Shown here in pieces: positions 51,720 to 62,984 of a stretch of 64,000 bases of DNA. Within the stretch, counting starts at the first letter, position 1, and each line of letters starts with the position of its first letter. The position numbers and the translations under genes were made by a program. Below the pieces are notes generated by a model. It did no database searches and was not told the DNA's origin. It saw only the letters and a list, made by a program, of their open reading frames with translations. The DNA comes from Schistosoma haematobium. Its lineage: Eukaryota > Platyhelminthes > Trematoda > Strigeidida > Schistosomatidae. The stretch covers positions 41,259,806 through 41,323,805 of the forward strand of contig NC_067196.1 of assembly GCF_000699445.3 (NCBI RefSeq). The letters are read 5' to 3'.

Positions 51720-51988
51720 TTACTTACGCCTGTTACTCAGAATGGAGCATAGGCCGCCGACCAGCATTCTCCAACCCACTCTGTCCTGGGCCTTCTTTTC
51801 TAATTCCATCCAATTGTTAATTCTTCACATGTCTGTCTCTATTTCTCAGGGTAATGTGTTCTTTGGTCTTCCTCTTTTCCTATGGCGTTGACGGTTTCAA
51901 GTGAGGGCTTGAGTTGTGACGCAGTTGGGTACTTTCCTAAATATGTGTCTTATCCACTTCCAGCGTTTCTTCCCAATTTCTTCTTCCT
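51720..51988 (-). pseudogene. RTE family A, C-terminal fragment
   Basis: Read on the minus strand it has '[20 protein letters not shown]', 'NCVTTQALT', decayed matches to the 'KRKRGRP' region and the final part with the 'gtaacaggcgtaagtaat'-type end. It ends at 51720 with the usual tail. It stops abruptly at about 51988, where a different RTE piece begins in the opposite direction. Confidence 0.75.
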
Positions 51989-52120
51989 CCTGGAACCCCT
52001 CTGGGGCTACTACTGGTCGGAAGCCCGGATGAAGGAGGAGGGTTGGGCATGAGGTTAGCGACCCTATCTCGTAAAACACTTACTCGCTAAAAAGCGCTGA
52101 CCAGAAAATATAATTCAAAA
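51989..52120 (+). mobile_element. RTE family A 5' UTR-like piece in inverted orientation
   Basis: A GC-rich piece with 'ggtcggaagcccggatgaag' and 'gggcatgaggttagcgaccc'. From memory of schistosome repeats this is the 5' untranslated part of family A, read on the plus strand. No second copy in this window supports that, so the assignment is uncertain. Confidence 0.35.
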
Positions 52121-52265
52121 CGCTGATTATACTCGTTCATACATCATTCTATGACTTTCATCTATAACTACCATTTATTAAAATCAACTTGTCTAAATGT
52201 AAATTGATTGGGTAAATATGGTGAGTTCTTTTTGAAATTTTCATTACAATTTACATTTGTATAAT

Positions 52266-52505
52266 TAATATCAGAAGAGGTTTTGTGGATATTATAGTAA
52301 TTTTAATAGTGGTCTAGATGTTAAGCGTTCGCGCGCAAAACTGATAGGTTTTGGATTCGAGTCCCGCGAGCGGGATCGTGAGTGCACACTGCTGAGGAGT
52401 CCTACAGTAAGATGAAACGACCATCCAGTGCTTTCAGGTCTTCCATGGTGGTCTGGTTTCAATTGACTCATCATTTTAACTATTAAGGTTTCTATAATTT
52501 TTAAT
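52266..52505 (+). mobile_element. Hammerhead SINE copy
   Basis: It begins with the terminal motif 'aatatcagaagaggttttgt'. The tRNA-like part has box A-like 'tggtctagatgttaagcg' at 52312-52329 and box B-like 'ggattcgagtcccgcg' at 52353-52368. A hammerhead at 52382-52437 has an intact CTGAGGA and GAAA, but stem II pairs only weakly (GTC/GAT) and stem III is damaged (ACGACCAT). The 3' end is decayed, so the terminal inverted repeat is hard to see. Confidence 0.8.
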
Positions 52506-52838
52506 ATTAAATGCAATATGGCATAATATTAACTAAAATGATACGAAACGTTGATGACAACAATTTACTCAGTGATAAAGAAACAAAACAACATAAACTA
52601 GAGAAAATATCTATCAATAACGGAAATAATAACACTCCAAAAGAATAGACCAAATTAAATGACTATTTCTTTTGTGTGTGCTGATTTTCATTTCTAATGC
52701 TTTCAAAGATATCCAACAAAATAAAATCGATCCATCAATATATAGTCAGTCTTGTTTATCATTATATTTTTGTAATATAGAGTTATTTATTCCAAAAGAA
52801 TACTGCTAGAGATGTGAACTCTTAGTGATAAAGAAAAA

Positions 52839-53104
52839 AAATAATATCAGAAGGGGTTTGTGGAGACTTTAGGAATTCCACAGATTGAAATCATGAGACA
52901 ATTGCAGCTAGACCACCATGGAAAACCTGGAATCACTGAACGGCCGTTTCGTCCTGGTATGAGACTCCTCAGCAGTGCGCATCAACAATCCCGCACCCCG
53001 CGAGATTTGAACCCAGGACGTATCAGTCTCGCGCGCGAACACTTAACTTCCAGACCACTATTAAAATTACTATTATATCCACAAAACCCGTTCTGATATT
53101 ATTT
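52839..53104 (-). mobile_element. Hammerhead SINE copy bounded by 27-base inverted repeats
   Basis: A 266-base unit. Its ends at 52839-52864 and 53078-53104 are inverted copies with one substitution and one extra T. On the minus strand it has box A-like 'tggtctggaagttaagtg' (about 53044-53061), box B-like 'gggttcaaatctcgcg' and then the hammerhead at 52979-52932. This is the best preserved copy in the window. I see no target duplication beyond a TA that the palindrome already explains. Confidence 0.9.
52932..52979 (-). ncRNA. Type I hammerhead ribozyme, best preserved copy
   Basis: The minus strand carries stem I (CACTG pairing with CAGTG), the core CTGAGGA, stem II (GTC pairing with GAC, with a further T-G pair), and GAAA. 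Stem III is a very short palindrome (ACGGCCGT), followed by the cleavage triplet GTT. All invariant positions of the CUGANGA...GAAA core are kept. Other copies have GTC at the site; GUU still obeys the NUH rule. A two-base-pair-type stem III suggests weak activity as a monomer; pairing of two copies could stabilise it. Confidence 0.8.
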
Positions 53105-53144
53105 ATACATATGTAAATTGTAATGAAAACTTCAAAAACAACGC

Positions 53145-53222
53145 TGATGAAACGGCCGTCCAGTGCTTCCAGGTTTTTAATGGTGGTCTAGCTTCAGTCG
53201 ATTCATGATTTCAATCTGTGAA
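53145..53222 (+). mobile_element. Hammerhead SINE, 3' fragment
   Basis: It carries only 'gaaacggccgtccagtgctt' and the end part 'tggtggtctagcttcagtcg'. The core and stem II are absent; the copy starts inside the hammerhead. It lies 40 bases from the full copy at 52839. Confidence 0.65.
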
Positions 53223-55777
53223 AAAAATAAGTGAAATCATTTCCTTTCAGAAATGAAAAAAAGTTTTTACTTCTCCAAAAGAACAAAATAAAATAAAGCC
53301 ATCTTTGATTTACTTCTCAAGTGAATTATGGTTTTGAATTAATCCTTACTTTACTAAATGCTTTAATCGTTTTCTTTTATGATAACAAAATAAAACAACA
53401 TCACTTTCAATCATAAATAAAAATGATTAATATAAATAAACAAAACATCATTTTGTATCATTTTGATATTACATAATATAATAGTTATGAATATACTCTA
53501 TGCAGTTTTAGATTATGTAAATGATATATATATATATAATTTCAATGGTAAAGCTTGTTGTATGGAGTTGGTTAAGATAAGAATGAAGATGTTCACTGAT
53601 GAAATAAAGATATCATTTTATAATATCATTGGTTGAATGAAAGTTATCGATTATTGAAATTAGCCTCAGCGGTTCAATGAAACGTTTAAAGTTCTAAGAT
53701 TATATTCTATATGGAATTGGTAGTTCATACTGCCAAGTAAATTAATGCTAGAAAGGAATAGTTAATCAATTATTTCCATTGTACAGAAATTTAGAGGCTT
53801 ATTTTAATCTGTGATGAAATCATATCATATATGTACAAGCGACGTTCATTCATCATTTACTAATTATAAACGTGATGGAGATTTGCTTTTTTAAGACAAT
53901 GTATTTACTAGATTAAAGTCTTTTAAAATGCATTATTAGTGATAGATAAGCTGTTGAGTTAGTTATTAAGTTATATTAGAATATATCTTTACCCGGTTCG
54001 TCTACCTTGGCCAGCCTTAAATCCAAAATGTCAATGGGTGCCTTAATCACAAGATAAACAATTCTAATAGGTAAACAGCGTTTTTTGTATTGTCACCATT
54101 AGAACTGATTGAATTCAGATATTGTACTTGCCGTTATTTATATATCTCTGTATATATACCATTATTAATTTTGTAAATTTGATAAATACTCACTACACTT
54201 TATTGTTTCTTACTCAGTTCATGAAATTTTAGGCACTACTGATTCCTCAAGTAAACATTTTGTCTGATTCATAAACCCAATATTTCTTCACCGTATGTTA
54301 TTCGCTGTGTATTCATTCTGAGTATTTATCAGTCAATTTCATTTAACGTTCAAATTCATACGTTATAATTTGGAAAGATTTGTCTTAAAATTAGGCCATC
54401 CTGTTGTATTATTATTACTCTTATTATCCATTCACATATCTATGTTTTTATTATGATGAGAGTTTTTGTTATCTTGATGAATCCTTTATTAACGATGAGA
54501 TGAAAGCTTTTAGCTTTTAATTGTTACTGATCAAAATGTAAAATACAGATTTTGTTTAATTGATAAAACAAATGTAATACTATCGTAAGATATTTTAAAA
54601 TTTCCAGAAAGAAGCAAATTATATAAAACACAAATTGAAAAACTACAAATAACTAATAAGTGGTATTGAGTGTAAATAGTGTGATTTTATACAACAATGA
54701 ATTTCTACAAATTCAGATTTAGGTAACGGTGAAAATATCATATTGATAACTCATTTTTGTATTTTTTTAAAAATTTAAATAACCCCATTGATGTTTAGGA
54801 CTGTCATTGATCAGTCTCTTATTAACATGCATGCATCCTAGGCGAATTACCTCGATATTGCCTCAACTCACTGTTATCCATCATCCATCTTTACTTACAA
54901 TATTTATTGTTAACTGTTAACTGTTATTCATGTAGGATGTTAATGAAATCTATTCAATTTATAATTGGTCGTAAATGGAAAGAGATAAATTCCTGTGGAT
55001 TTCACTAGAGGTACTGTGGTGTGGGTTACTTATATCAATATAAGTAGTATATAAGGAAACGAAACGCAATTGGAATGAAAATGTATGAACAATGAAATCT
55101 AAGACAATGGACTGATATTTGCAAAGGAACAGACACATTTGAGACGGTGGATTGATATTTTGCTAATTAACTATTTACTATATTGTTCTCAGATTTTATT
55201 GAGATACTCTGTAATTTCATGTCAAATACATTCGATTGTCCTCAACTGTGTTCTCCTTCACTACGGTACTCACTATGAATTTATTCATTTTGATGAAGTT
55301 AGTTCACATTTGTTTTATGTTTCATATGTAGAATAGTTAGAGTCTATTATGCTACTTCCGTTTTTTTAACAATACCCTAGCTGACTTTAATTTGTAATAA
55401 GAGCCAACTCAAAAAAGATAATTGTGTTTATACATATTAATTTTGGATAATAATAATAATAATAATAATAAGTGAAGTGAGAATTGGTTCACTACACAAT
55501 GATTAATTGCATTAAATTTGAAAAACCTATGAATGAATTTAATCGGTAACAATAAAACAAACATACTGTTATGCCCCAATAAGAATAATGAGTGGTAATT
55601 TTGGGATTCATTTGTGAACCAATACTATACGTATATTTTATACGTATATAATTGTTAAGTAACTAAAATATTCTTATAGATTAAATGTTTAAATATTTCA
55701 ATGGCAGTCGATTGACTGACTTATCGATTCAATGCTTAAAAAAACTTCCATGGCACTATCGGTTATGTACATATAAT

Positions 55778-55779
<2 letters not shown>
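53223..55779. other. AT-rich DNA with no recognised gene
   Basis: No gene recognised. It contains a short (AAT)n run at about 55448-55471. Confidence 0.45.

Positions 55780-55816
<37 letters not shown>
55780..55816. repeat. (TA)n microsatellite
   Basis: About 37 bases of uninterrupted alternating T and A. Confidence 0.95.
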
Positions 55817-55817
<1 letters not shown>

Positions 55818-56493
55818 GTTTTGAATTGTGTTTGTGTGAGGCTGGTTTCTGGCTGTTTTCAGAATAGACTTTCCTATTCCAAGCTTGGACTTCGCCTTCT
55901 AGTTAGCGGGGCTGAGACGCATCAAATAACTAGCTTACTGGTCTTTGGTCACTGAGTCTTTGTTCTAGTTCGCAGATCAAGTGAACTCATGATAGCTTCA
56001 AACTCTAACACATACTTAATTCAATTTCGCTTCTTTTTTATTTTTATTTTTTAAAAAAAGCTTAGAATGTTTTTCGTCTGTAACCACATAAGATTGAATT
56101 TTCTCTTTTAAACAAATTGAAAAATAAAAGTTTACAGTTTTATTATAATAAGGTTTTTAATATGAAATAATGTAGAACAAAATTGCATATAAATTACTAA
56201 TCAAATATTATATCCCTTTGTATCTATTCATTGATTTGTCTCAAAACAGGTTCTAATCGATTATTATTTTTTATTCGAAATGAGAAAGAAAAAATAGTTT
56301 CCTTCTTTGAATGAAATAATAATTTCCGGTAGTTTTAATTTTTTATTATTCAGAAATATAGTGTTTTATTAATATACTACTTATTCAAAATATTAACTTT
56401 ATTTTTTATGAAAATTTATTAAGACTTTCGAAACACTGTAACATGTTTACAAAATTAAAGTTTTGTACAAGAATGATTTACCAGTATAGGTTT
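55817..56493. other. AT-rich DNA with no recognised gene
   Basis: Nothing recognisable. Confidence 0.4.
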
Positions 56494-56885
56494 GTGGAGA
56501 TTATTAAGTTTTTGATTGAGATCATGAACTGAATAATGTTAGACCACCATTGAAAATCTGAAAGCACTGAATGACCGTTTCGTCCTTTTGTGGAACTATT
56601 CAGCAGTGCACACCCACGATCCCACTCGCGAGATCCCAACACAGAACCTTCAGTCTCGCGCGCGAATGCCTAACTTCTAGACCACTGAGTTGGTATCCAA
56701 CAGTGTTAATGTCTAACTTCAACCAATACACGAAATTGAGCGAGACTGAAGGACCGTGAGCGGAATTGCGGATCAGTACTGTAGGGAAGTTTCACAATAG
56801 AACGAAACGGCCGTCTAGTGCTTCCAGGTTTTTCATGGTGGTCTAACATCAGTCGGTTCACGATTTCAATCACTAGTCATTTAAT
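56494..56885. mobile_element. Composite SINE unit with hammerheads on both strands
   Basis: Same architecture as 24790-25303. A minus-sense hammerhead (56563-56607, core changed to CTGAATA) is followed by the minus-sense tRNA-like part. Then comes a switch near 56738 to plus-sense SINE sequence, ending in a plus-sense hammerhead (56774-56830, core changed to CTGTAGGGA). The middle part is shorter than in the other composite. Both ribozymes should be dead. Confidence 0.78.
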
Positions 56886-57943
56886 CAGGATCGGGATTTA
56901 AATAAAGTTTTAACTTTATCCTAGAAGCAAGGTTTGGTTTAAAGAGAAATATGACAGTGGATAATGCGAAAGCGAACGATGTGATGCATTTTATAAGTTA
57001 TTTTTCACATAATGTTTTTGAATTTTGAAGCATGATTCTTATATGTTTCATTTGATATCGAAGAGAAAACAGTTATTCAGGCCTTTAACAAATTGGTTAT
57101 TATATATCATTACAACCTGTTTTAGAACTATTTGAGAAAATGATTTCGTAATGAAGTATATCTACGTTTAATTAGGCATCGACTTCCTACTGTTTAAGTT
57201 AATTAATAATCTTTAAAGCTAATGATTTGATAACACTATATCCTGAAACTTACTACGGATTGTGTATCATTAATGTGTATCTATAAGTTTAATATTTTTA
57301 TCTTATATATATCTGGCAGTCTGAGAATCGTGCTAGCAAGCAGACGCTAACCACATTAATAACCAAAAATAAATATTATTTGTATGTTTCTTTTTACACG
57401 CAATAGATTATGAACTATCGCCTGAGTTTTTACAAATCAGAGGTTGTCTATGAACTTTAGTTGTTGATATTTCTGAGCTTAGAGTTCAGAAGTTGTTTAA
57501 TAAATCGTCGTCACTCAGAAAGTTTGAATTATCTTTAGTAGACTCAAAATAATTATAGAGGGAAATAACAGGGACATTATTTTCTCAAAGTATCAACAAT
57601 TTTTCAAATTACTTGACTTTGTATGAATAAATATGATCATTCACAAATAGTCCTTACATTTAACTGAGCGAACTGCAGGAAAACTACCATTTTTTAAACT
57701 TCAGTCTGTATAGAGAATAGTAATTCTATAATTCAATTGAAGTTGTAAAATAAAAGTAATATTTTCAAAACAAGCACAATTTTAATGAACAAACTAGAAT
57801 GAAACACATTGGTGAACAGTTTATAGAGTATATTATAGTTAAAGCACGTATAATTTTGAAACCTTTACGTCTTCTATTCATTAGTTAAAAATTCAAGCAA
57901 ATAGTAACAATATCAAACGGAAAACATATGATAAATATGGACA

Positions 57944-58145
57944 AATATCAGAAGGGGTATTTTTGTAGATATTATAGTAATTTTAAAAGTTCAGATCATG
58001 TGTCAATTAAAGATAGACCATCATGGAAAACCTGGAAACACTGGACGGCCACTTCATCCTGTTGTGGGACTCCTCAGCAGTGTGCATCCACGATCTCGTC
58101 CAGTGAGATTCTCACGAACGCTTAACCTATAGACCACTGATCATA
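57944..58145 (-). mobile_element. Hammerhead SINE copy, partial
   Basis: It begins with 'aaatatcagaaggggt', then the usual body, and a hammerhead at 58036-58082 on the minus strand. GAAA has become GAAG, so it should not cleave. The tRNA-like part is shortened. Confidence 0.75.
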
Positions 58146-58309
58146 GATAAATAAGACTGTGAATGACCTTATCTGTTAGACGGATATTTTTGGATAGAAT
58201 TTACGAAGGTATTAAAAACACTAGTAATGAATATCTGCATATGTTATATAAATTATAAATGCTCCTGTTATAGTTTATATTTAGTAAATTAATTATAATA
58301 ATATAGTTT

Positions 58310-58671
58310 CACTGATTGAAATCATGAGTCAATTGAAGCTAGACCATCATGGAAAACCTGGAAGCACTGGACGGCCGTTTCATCCTAGTATGGGACACCT
58401 CAGCAGTGCACATCCACGATCCCACTCGCGAGATTCCAACCCAGAACCTTCAGTCCCGCACGCGAACGCTTAACTTCTAAACCCCTGAGCCGGCACACAA
58501 CGGTGTTAATTTCTAACTTCAACCAATCCACGAAGTTGCGCCGCCGTACACCATTGTCTTCAGTGAGTTAATATCTCACAACAGACCTGGTTGAACTCCA
58601 CTGGTAACGGCTTCTCACTAGATTTCTAGGAGTATCTCTTGAAGTCAGTCACTAGTGAGCAGGTGATTACT
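58310..58671 (-). mobile_element. Hammerhead SINE, long copy
   Basis: The minus-sense unit has a hammerhead at 58360-58408 (core changed to CTGAGGT), then the tRNA-like part and a 150-base tail. That tail matches 41340-41490 in reverse ('cagtgagttaatatctcaca', 'ctccactggt', 'cttctcacta'). It is followed directly by another unit in the same direction. Confidence 0.78.
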
Positions 58672-58885
58672 ATTATCAGAAGGGGTTTTGTGGAGATTTT
58701 AGAGATTTCACTGGTTGAAATCATGAATCAATTAAAGCTAGACCATCATAGAGAACCTGGAAGCACTGGATGGCTGTTTCATCCTAGTATGGGACTCCTC
58801 ATCAGTGCGCATCCACGACCCCGCAACCCATGTGATTCGAACCCAAGACCTATCAGTCTCGCACCAGGCGCTTAACCAACTAGAT
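58672..58885 (-). mobile_element. Hammerhead SINE copy, in tandem with the previous unit
   Basis: It starts with 'atcagaaggggttttgtgga' at 58674 and is arranged head to tail with 58310-58671. The hammerhead (58758-58812) reads ATGAGGA where CTGAGGA is expected. It ends in the tRNA-like part near 58885. Confidence 0.78.
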
Positions 58886-59566
58886 TAATAATATACATTC
58901 AATGAAAATATTAAGTGATTGATAAAGCGAAAAATTTTTCAAACTAAATTCTTGTGACTTTTTGATACAAAATAAAATAGATTATATCTAAAGATTGAAT
59001 TTGATGTTCTTTTATTGATTAAATGTCAATTTTATTGCATTCCAACTGATAGTATAAAGTTGTATATATTTTCATTTAGTTTATTCTCATAGTTTATATG
59101 ACTATAATTGTAAATTGATCTAATTTGAATTTGTCAGTTGAATGTCAGTAAATGTAAATATCTAAAGTTTATTATTCGATGTAAAACAAAGAAAAAAAAG
59201 ACAGACATCTAATTAGGAATGAAAATGAACATTTTTACTAGTTCATATTGATTAGAGCAGAAATGAAATGTATATCCGTTTTCTTCAATTCAATAAAAGT
59301 GTATAGAAGGAAGCTTAAATCAAGAGTATATCATGCATTCATCTAGTAAATGTTTCATTACCTAAAGTTAAAATGAAAACTAAGAAATGTATATGATGAG
59401 CTTACTTAATTTAATTCGTTCTTAAGAAAAATTTAGACATGGTGAATTGATTTATTTGTAATGAACCTATTATTTGGAAGATTTATGACTTTAAATACCA
59501 TAAACTCTATAATTTCAATTACTAAAGCATAGTAGTAAATGAAAATTGTTCACATAAAATGTGATC
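58886..59566. other. AT-rich DNA with no recognised gene
   Basis: Nothing recognisable. Confidence 0.4.
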
Positions 59567-59984
59567 TGTAGTGCCGGTTACTATGTTAAGCCCACATAAC
59601 TTATTCTAGCTTCTGGACAGACCACTTTATTCATTCTTCTTGAGTCACGCTTTGACCTTGTTAATTATTCACTTATCATCCCTGTCTGATTTTATACGAG
59701 CGTATGTGTGTACATCTTATCCTACTCATCACATGTTTGTGGCTTATTTTTGGATGACTATAAGTATCGATTAACGCTTGATTAAATCAAGTTGGCTAAC
59801 CCTCCTTATCCGCTGCACGTCATTTCGCTCCACTCTCTTCGCTTCGTCCCACTGATTGTCTGTCCGAATGAACGAGTGTGCAAAATAAATGTATTCGAAA
59901 ATCCATTCTCGTATTTGACTTATTTAGTTCCGCAATTCACTGACGCAATTTAAGTCGATTATTTACATATGAGGATAGCCGACA
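59567..59984 (+). mobile_element. LTR-like repeat (solo LTR candidate, copy 2)
   Basis: It starts TGTAGTG and can be ended at GACA (59984). The first 250 or so bases are homologous to 6551-6800. It contains 'gactataagtatcgattaac' (TATA-like) and an 'aaaataaatg' poly(A)-type signal near 59885. The flanking four bases differ by one (gatc/tatc). It is probably a solo LTR of the same superfamily as copy 1, but of a different subtype. Confidence 0.5.
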
Positions 59985-60954
59985 TATCTATTTCAATAAC
60001 AATCCATCATACTACTAACTGGAATCAGATCCTGGACCACTAAAGATCTAACTAATTTTTCAAGTCAAAGTCTTGATCTTTGAAGTTAACAATCAATGTT
60101 TTATGATATATTCATCTTTCTGTCATGGGATATCGGAATTTCGATAATTAATGTATTTCATGTCAGACTATTTTTTAAAGACTATTTTATAATAAAAAAA
60201 ACCTTTGATGAGTTGCAGCATTATGGGGGATACAAAAAAACTAGTGTTTATTTTAAATACTGTGTAAACTACTTTTTCTATGAGTTAATATGCATAATAT
60301 TAAGATTAATTATGTGATGAAAATAAAAAATCTTGAATCCCTACCTATCAAAATTGCTATTTCTTAGTGTAACATCAAATACATAAGCTATAAAACTCAG
60401 AAATCGGCAAATAATTTTCAAACAACATAAATGCGCCTTTTTATAATACGATCTTCCATAATATTCATAAATCCAAGTGTGGTGTACCCACTAGTAAACG
60501 CTGACATATGTAACCATGAGATCCAAATAATAAAAAGCCGAAGTTATTCAGAAGAATGGGTATCTATTGATAGAGATGGATGGTGGCAAGCAATGGAATC
60601 CAGGACACATCTTTTGTCGGCAGGATGCTTATGGGTCAGATTAGATGTTCACTACGATACTAAAAACCGATAACCTTCACTTCAAACGCGATCTCATTAT
60701 CGACTTACCAGTTGGGTGCATGTAGCCACTGATTTGTGAAATTGATTCGAGTCCCGGAGTGAACATCAAATATGGGATGCTAGTACATTCAGCCTACTAA
60801 TTTCAAACAGCACGAAAAGAGGGTCCCTCATACAACTGCTAGCCAATATCAAACTTTGCTTATAATACTTGTGACCTAATGACAATATCGAAGCAATCCA
60901 TACAGGATTTATATCTATCTCAAGAGACTGATCAGTTACGATCCTATCTATTGA
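59985..60954. other. No recognised gene; possible short repeat at 60690-60870
   Basis: The ORF at 60431-60673 matches nothing I know. The segment at 60690-60870 has a box B-like 'attgattcgagtcccgg' and may be another short interspersed repeat, but there is no second copy in the window. Confidence 0.3.
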
Positions 60955-62335
60955 TATTCCGCATTCCTTTTTGCAGTCAGGATTCCAAGTTAGGGCTTAC
61001 ACCGTGACACAATAAGATGATTTCCTCAATGTGTTTCTTATACACCAGCATAATCTTTCCCTAATTTACTCCTCAACTAGAAGTTGCTTTTTTATCTGAC
61101 ACCATAGGTTGTTGCTAATCTTATCCGAACAACGAATATGGAGTAACATCAGAAGACAGTAGTTTATAAATACCTGTACCTTATCGATGATAGTTTTAGT
61201 TGTCAAGTTTCAGCTCCGTACAATGGAAGATTACGAATTTGATGTTGGTTTGCAGACAGTTGTTTTGGGTTCTATATGTTGTGCGATTGTATGAATGCCG
61301 CTGTTGCTTTGCCAATCCGTGCATTCACATCTGTATCAGATCTCCTTTAATTATCGATGATTCTGCAAAACTAGATAAAAACTATCCACCTCCCCCATAG
61401 CTTCTCCATAAAGTGTGATCGGGTTGATGCTCACTGTGTTGTATTTGAAGACTTTACGTCTTTCTTTTTGTATTTTGTGGTCTGCTGCTACACTGACTGT
61501 GTTCACCCACATTTGTTGCCATGTGTATGAGATTGAAGAGCTATATCATCTGTGAAATCCAAATCGTCTTGTTGCATTTGAGCTGTCCACTGTATTCCAT
61601 GCTTCCTCTGAGATGTGAAAGTCTTTATAAACCAGTCAACTACTAGATTCAGGAGAAAAAGTGGGAATGGGCAAGTTTGGCTCCCACTGATTTTTAATTG
61701 TGATGCATCTATGAGATTTCCTGTGTGCACGACTTTGTAGTGTAGTTGGTCGCAAGAATTACGTATGATTGTAATGATCTTCTCAGGTGCATCACAGAAT
61801 CGAAGAAGGCTTCATGATGTTTTTCTATCCAGTTGCTGTGGTATTCTTGCTTTGTCTGTTGGCCATCTTGATTTCTCCGACTGTTGGTGGAGTGACATCT
61901 ATAGGAAGGTCTGTAGGTGTTGCCTCAGTATCTGGTGGGTTCAGTGGGGCTAGACTATTTAAGATTTCTTCAAAGTGTCTACCCACCCGTTCCTTTGTTC
62001 TTGACTGGTTGTCCTGGTTTACTATGCTTCCTTCCTAGTTTCTTCGTTGTGTGATATAGTTGTTTAATATTTCCTTTAGTTGGAGCTATTTGTGCTGTCT
62101 TTGCTAGATTTTCAACGTATTTCTGCTTATCGGCTGTAATACTCTCTTTTTAACTCGCTTGCTTGCTTCTGTGTATTCGATCTGTGCCTTGACTTTCTCT
62201 GTTGTTGTGTGACTGCTGTTAATTGTCGTCTTCCTGTTCTTCCTTCGTTGATTCTTCTTCAGGGTTTAGGTAGTGATTTATTTCTTATGATGATACTTCT
62301 CGTGATGATGATACTTCTTCCAAGTGAAGATCCTC
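60955..62335 (-). mobile_element. RTE family A copy with the RT core deleted
   Basis: Read on the minus strand, family A text can be followed from the linker ('PTDLPIDVTPPTVGE' type, near 61880-61925) to the C-terminal part. The RT core between about 61850 and 61790 is missing: the linker and 'GP..' segment are joined directly to the text after 'AFDSV'. The catalytic block reads 'LDFTDDIALQSHTHG' (61540-61590), so FADD has become FTDD. The usual 3' end is not reached. Many stops; an old copy. Confidence 0.75.
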
Positions 62336-62984
62336 TAACTCTCAGGGCATTGTTAGAACATGATTTAACTAATTTTTCTGGTTTCATTTTCTACTTAAGT
62401 TGTTTTTCACAGGATGGTGTCACTGACTTCATGTTTAACCCTTTATATTTATGTATATACATGGGAATTAAGCTATTAACAATGATAATATATTATTGCA
62501 ATGTGTCAAATGGTTGTGATAATTTGCTTATGACTGGACTAGATAAACTAGAATAACTACTTTCAAATTCATAGTGAATCAGCTGATTGTAAGTACGTAC
62601 GGAAATATATTCATGGATACCATGTATAAGTGATACATATATTATATATTACTTAATAGCCTATAGTCAACTTTCACATATTATATTGATTCTTGTTTAG
62701 AAAGAAATATGTAGCTTGCATCAGTGACCGGAAATCGAAAGTATTGTTATTATTGTTCATTAATCATAACTGATAGGTTGCCAAGGTAATATTATCTCAG
62801 TGAAGCAAATATTTAGTCGGAGAAAAATTAAAACTTTTAATAAATCTTATATTTTTGTTAAGGTAGACGTTTATGTTCAGTAACCGTTTAAACCAATACC
62901 TAAATATGGCACTTAGTTTTTTTCCAAGAAATAATACATTATTATCTCAGTTATAATAATAATAATATTCATATCTTATCTTTT
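62336..62984. other. No recognised gene
   Basis: AT-rich; nothing recognisable. Confidence 0.4.

Noticed and set aside
58758..58812. A textbook CTGATGA core appearing in the minus-strand hammerhead of this SINE.
   Set aside because: It arises from a single change upstream and is out of register: stem II would be preceded by four unpaired bases. The true core position reads ATGAGGA, so the ribozyme is more likely dead.
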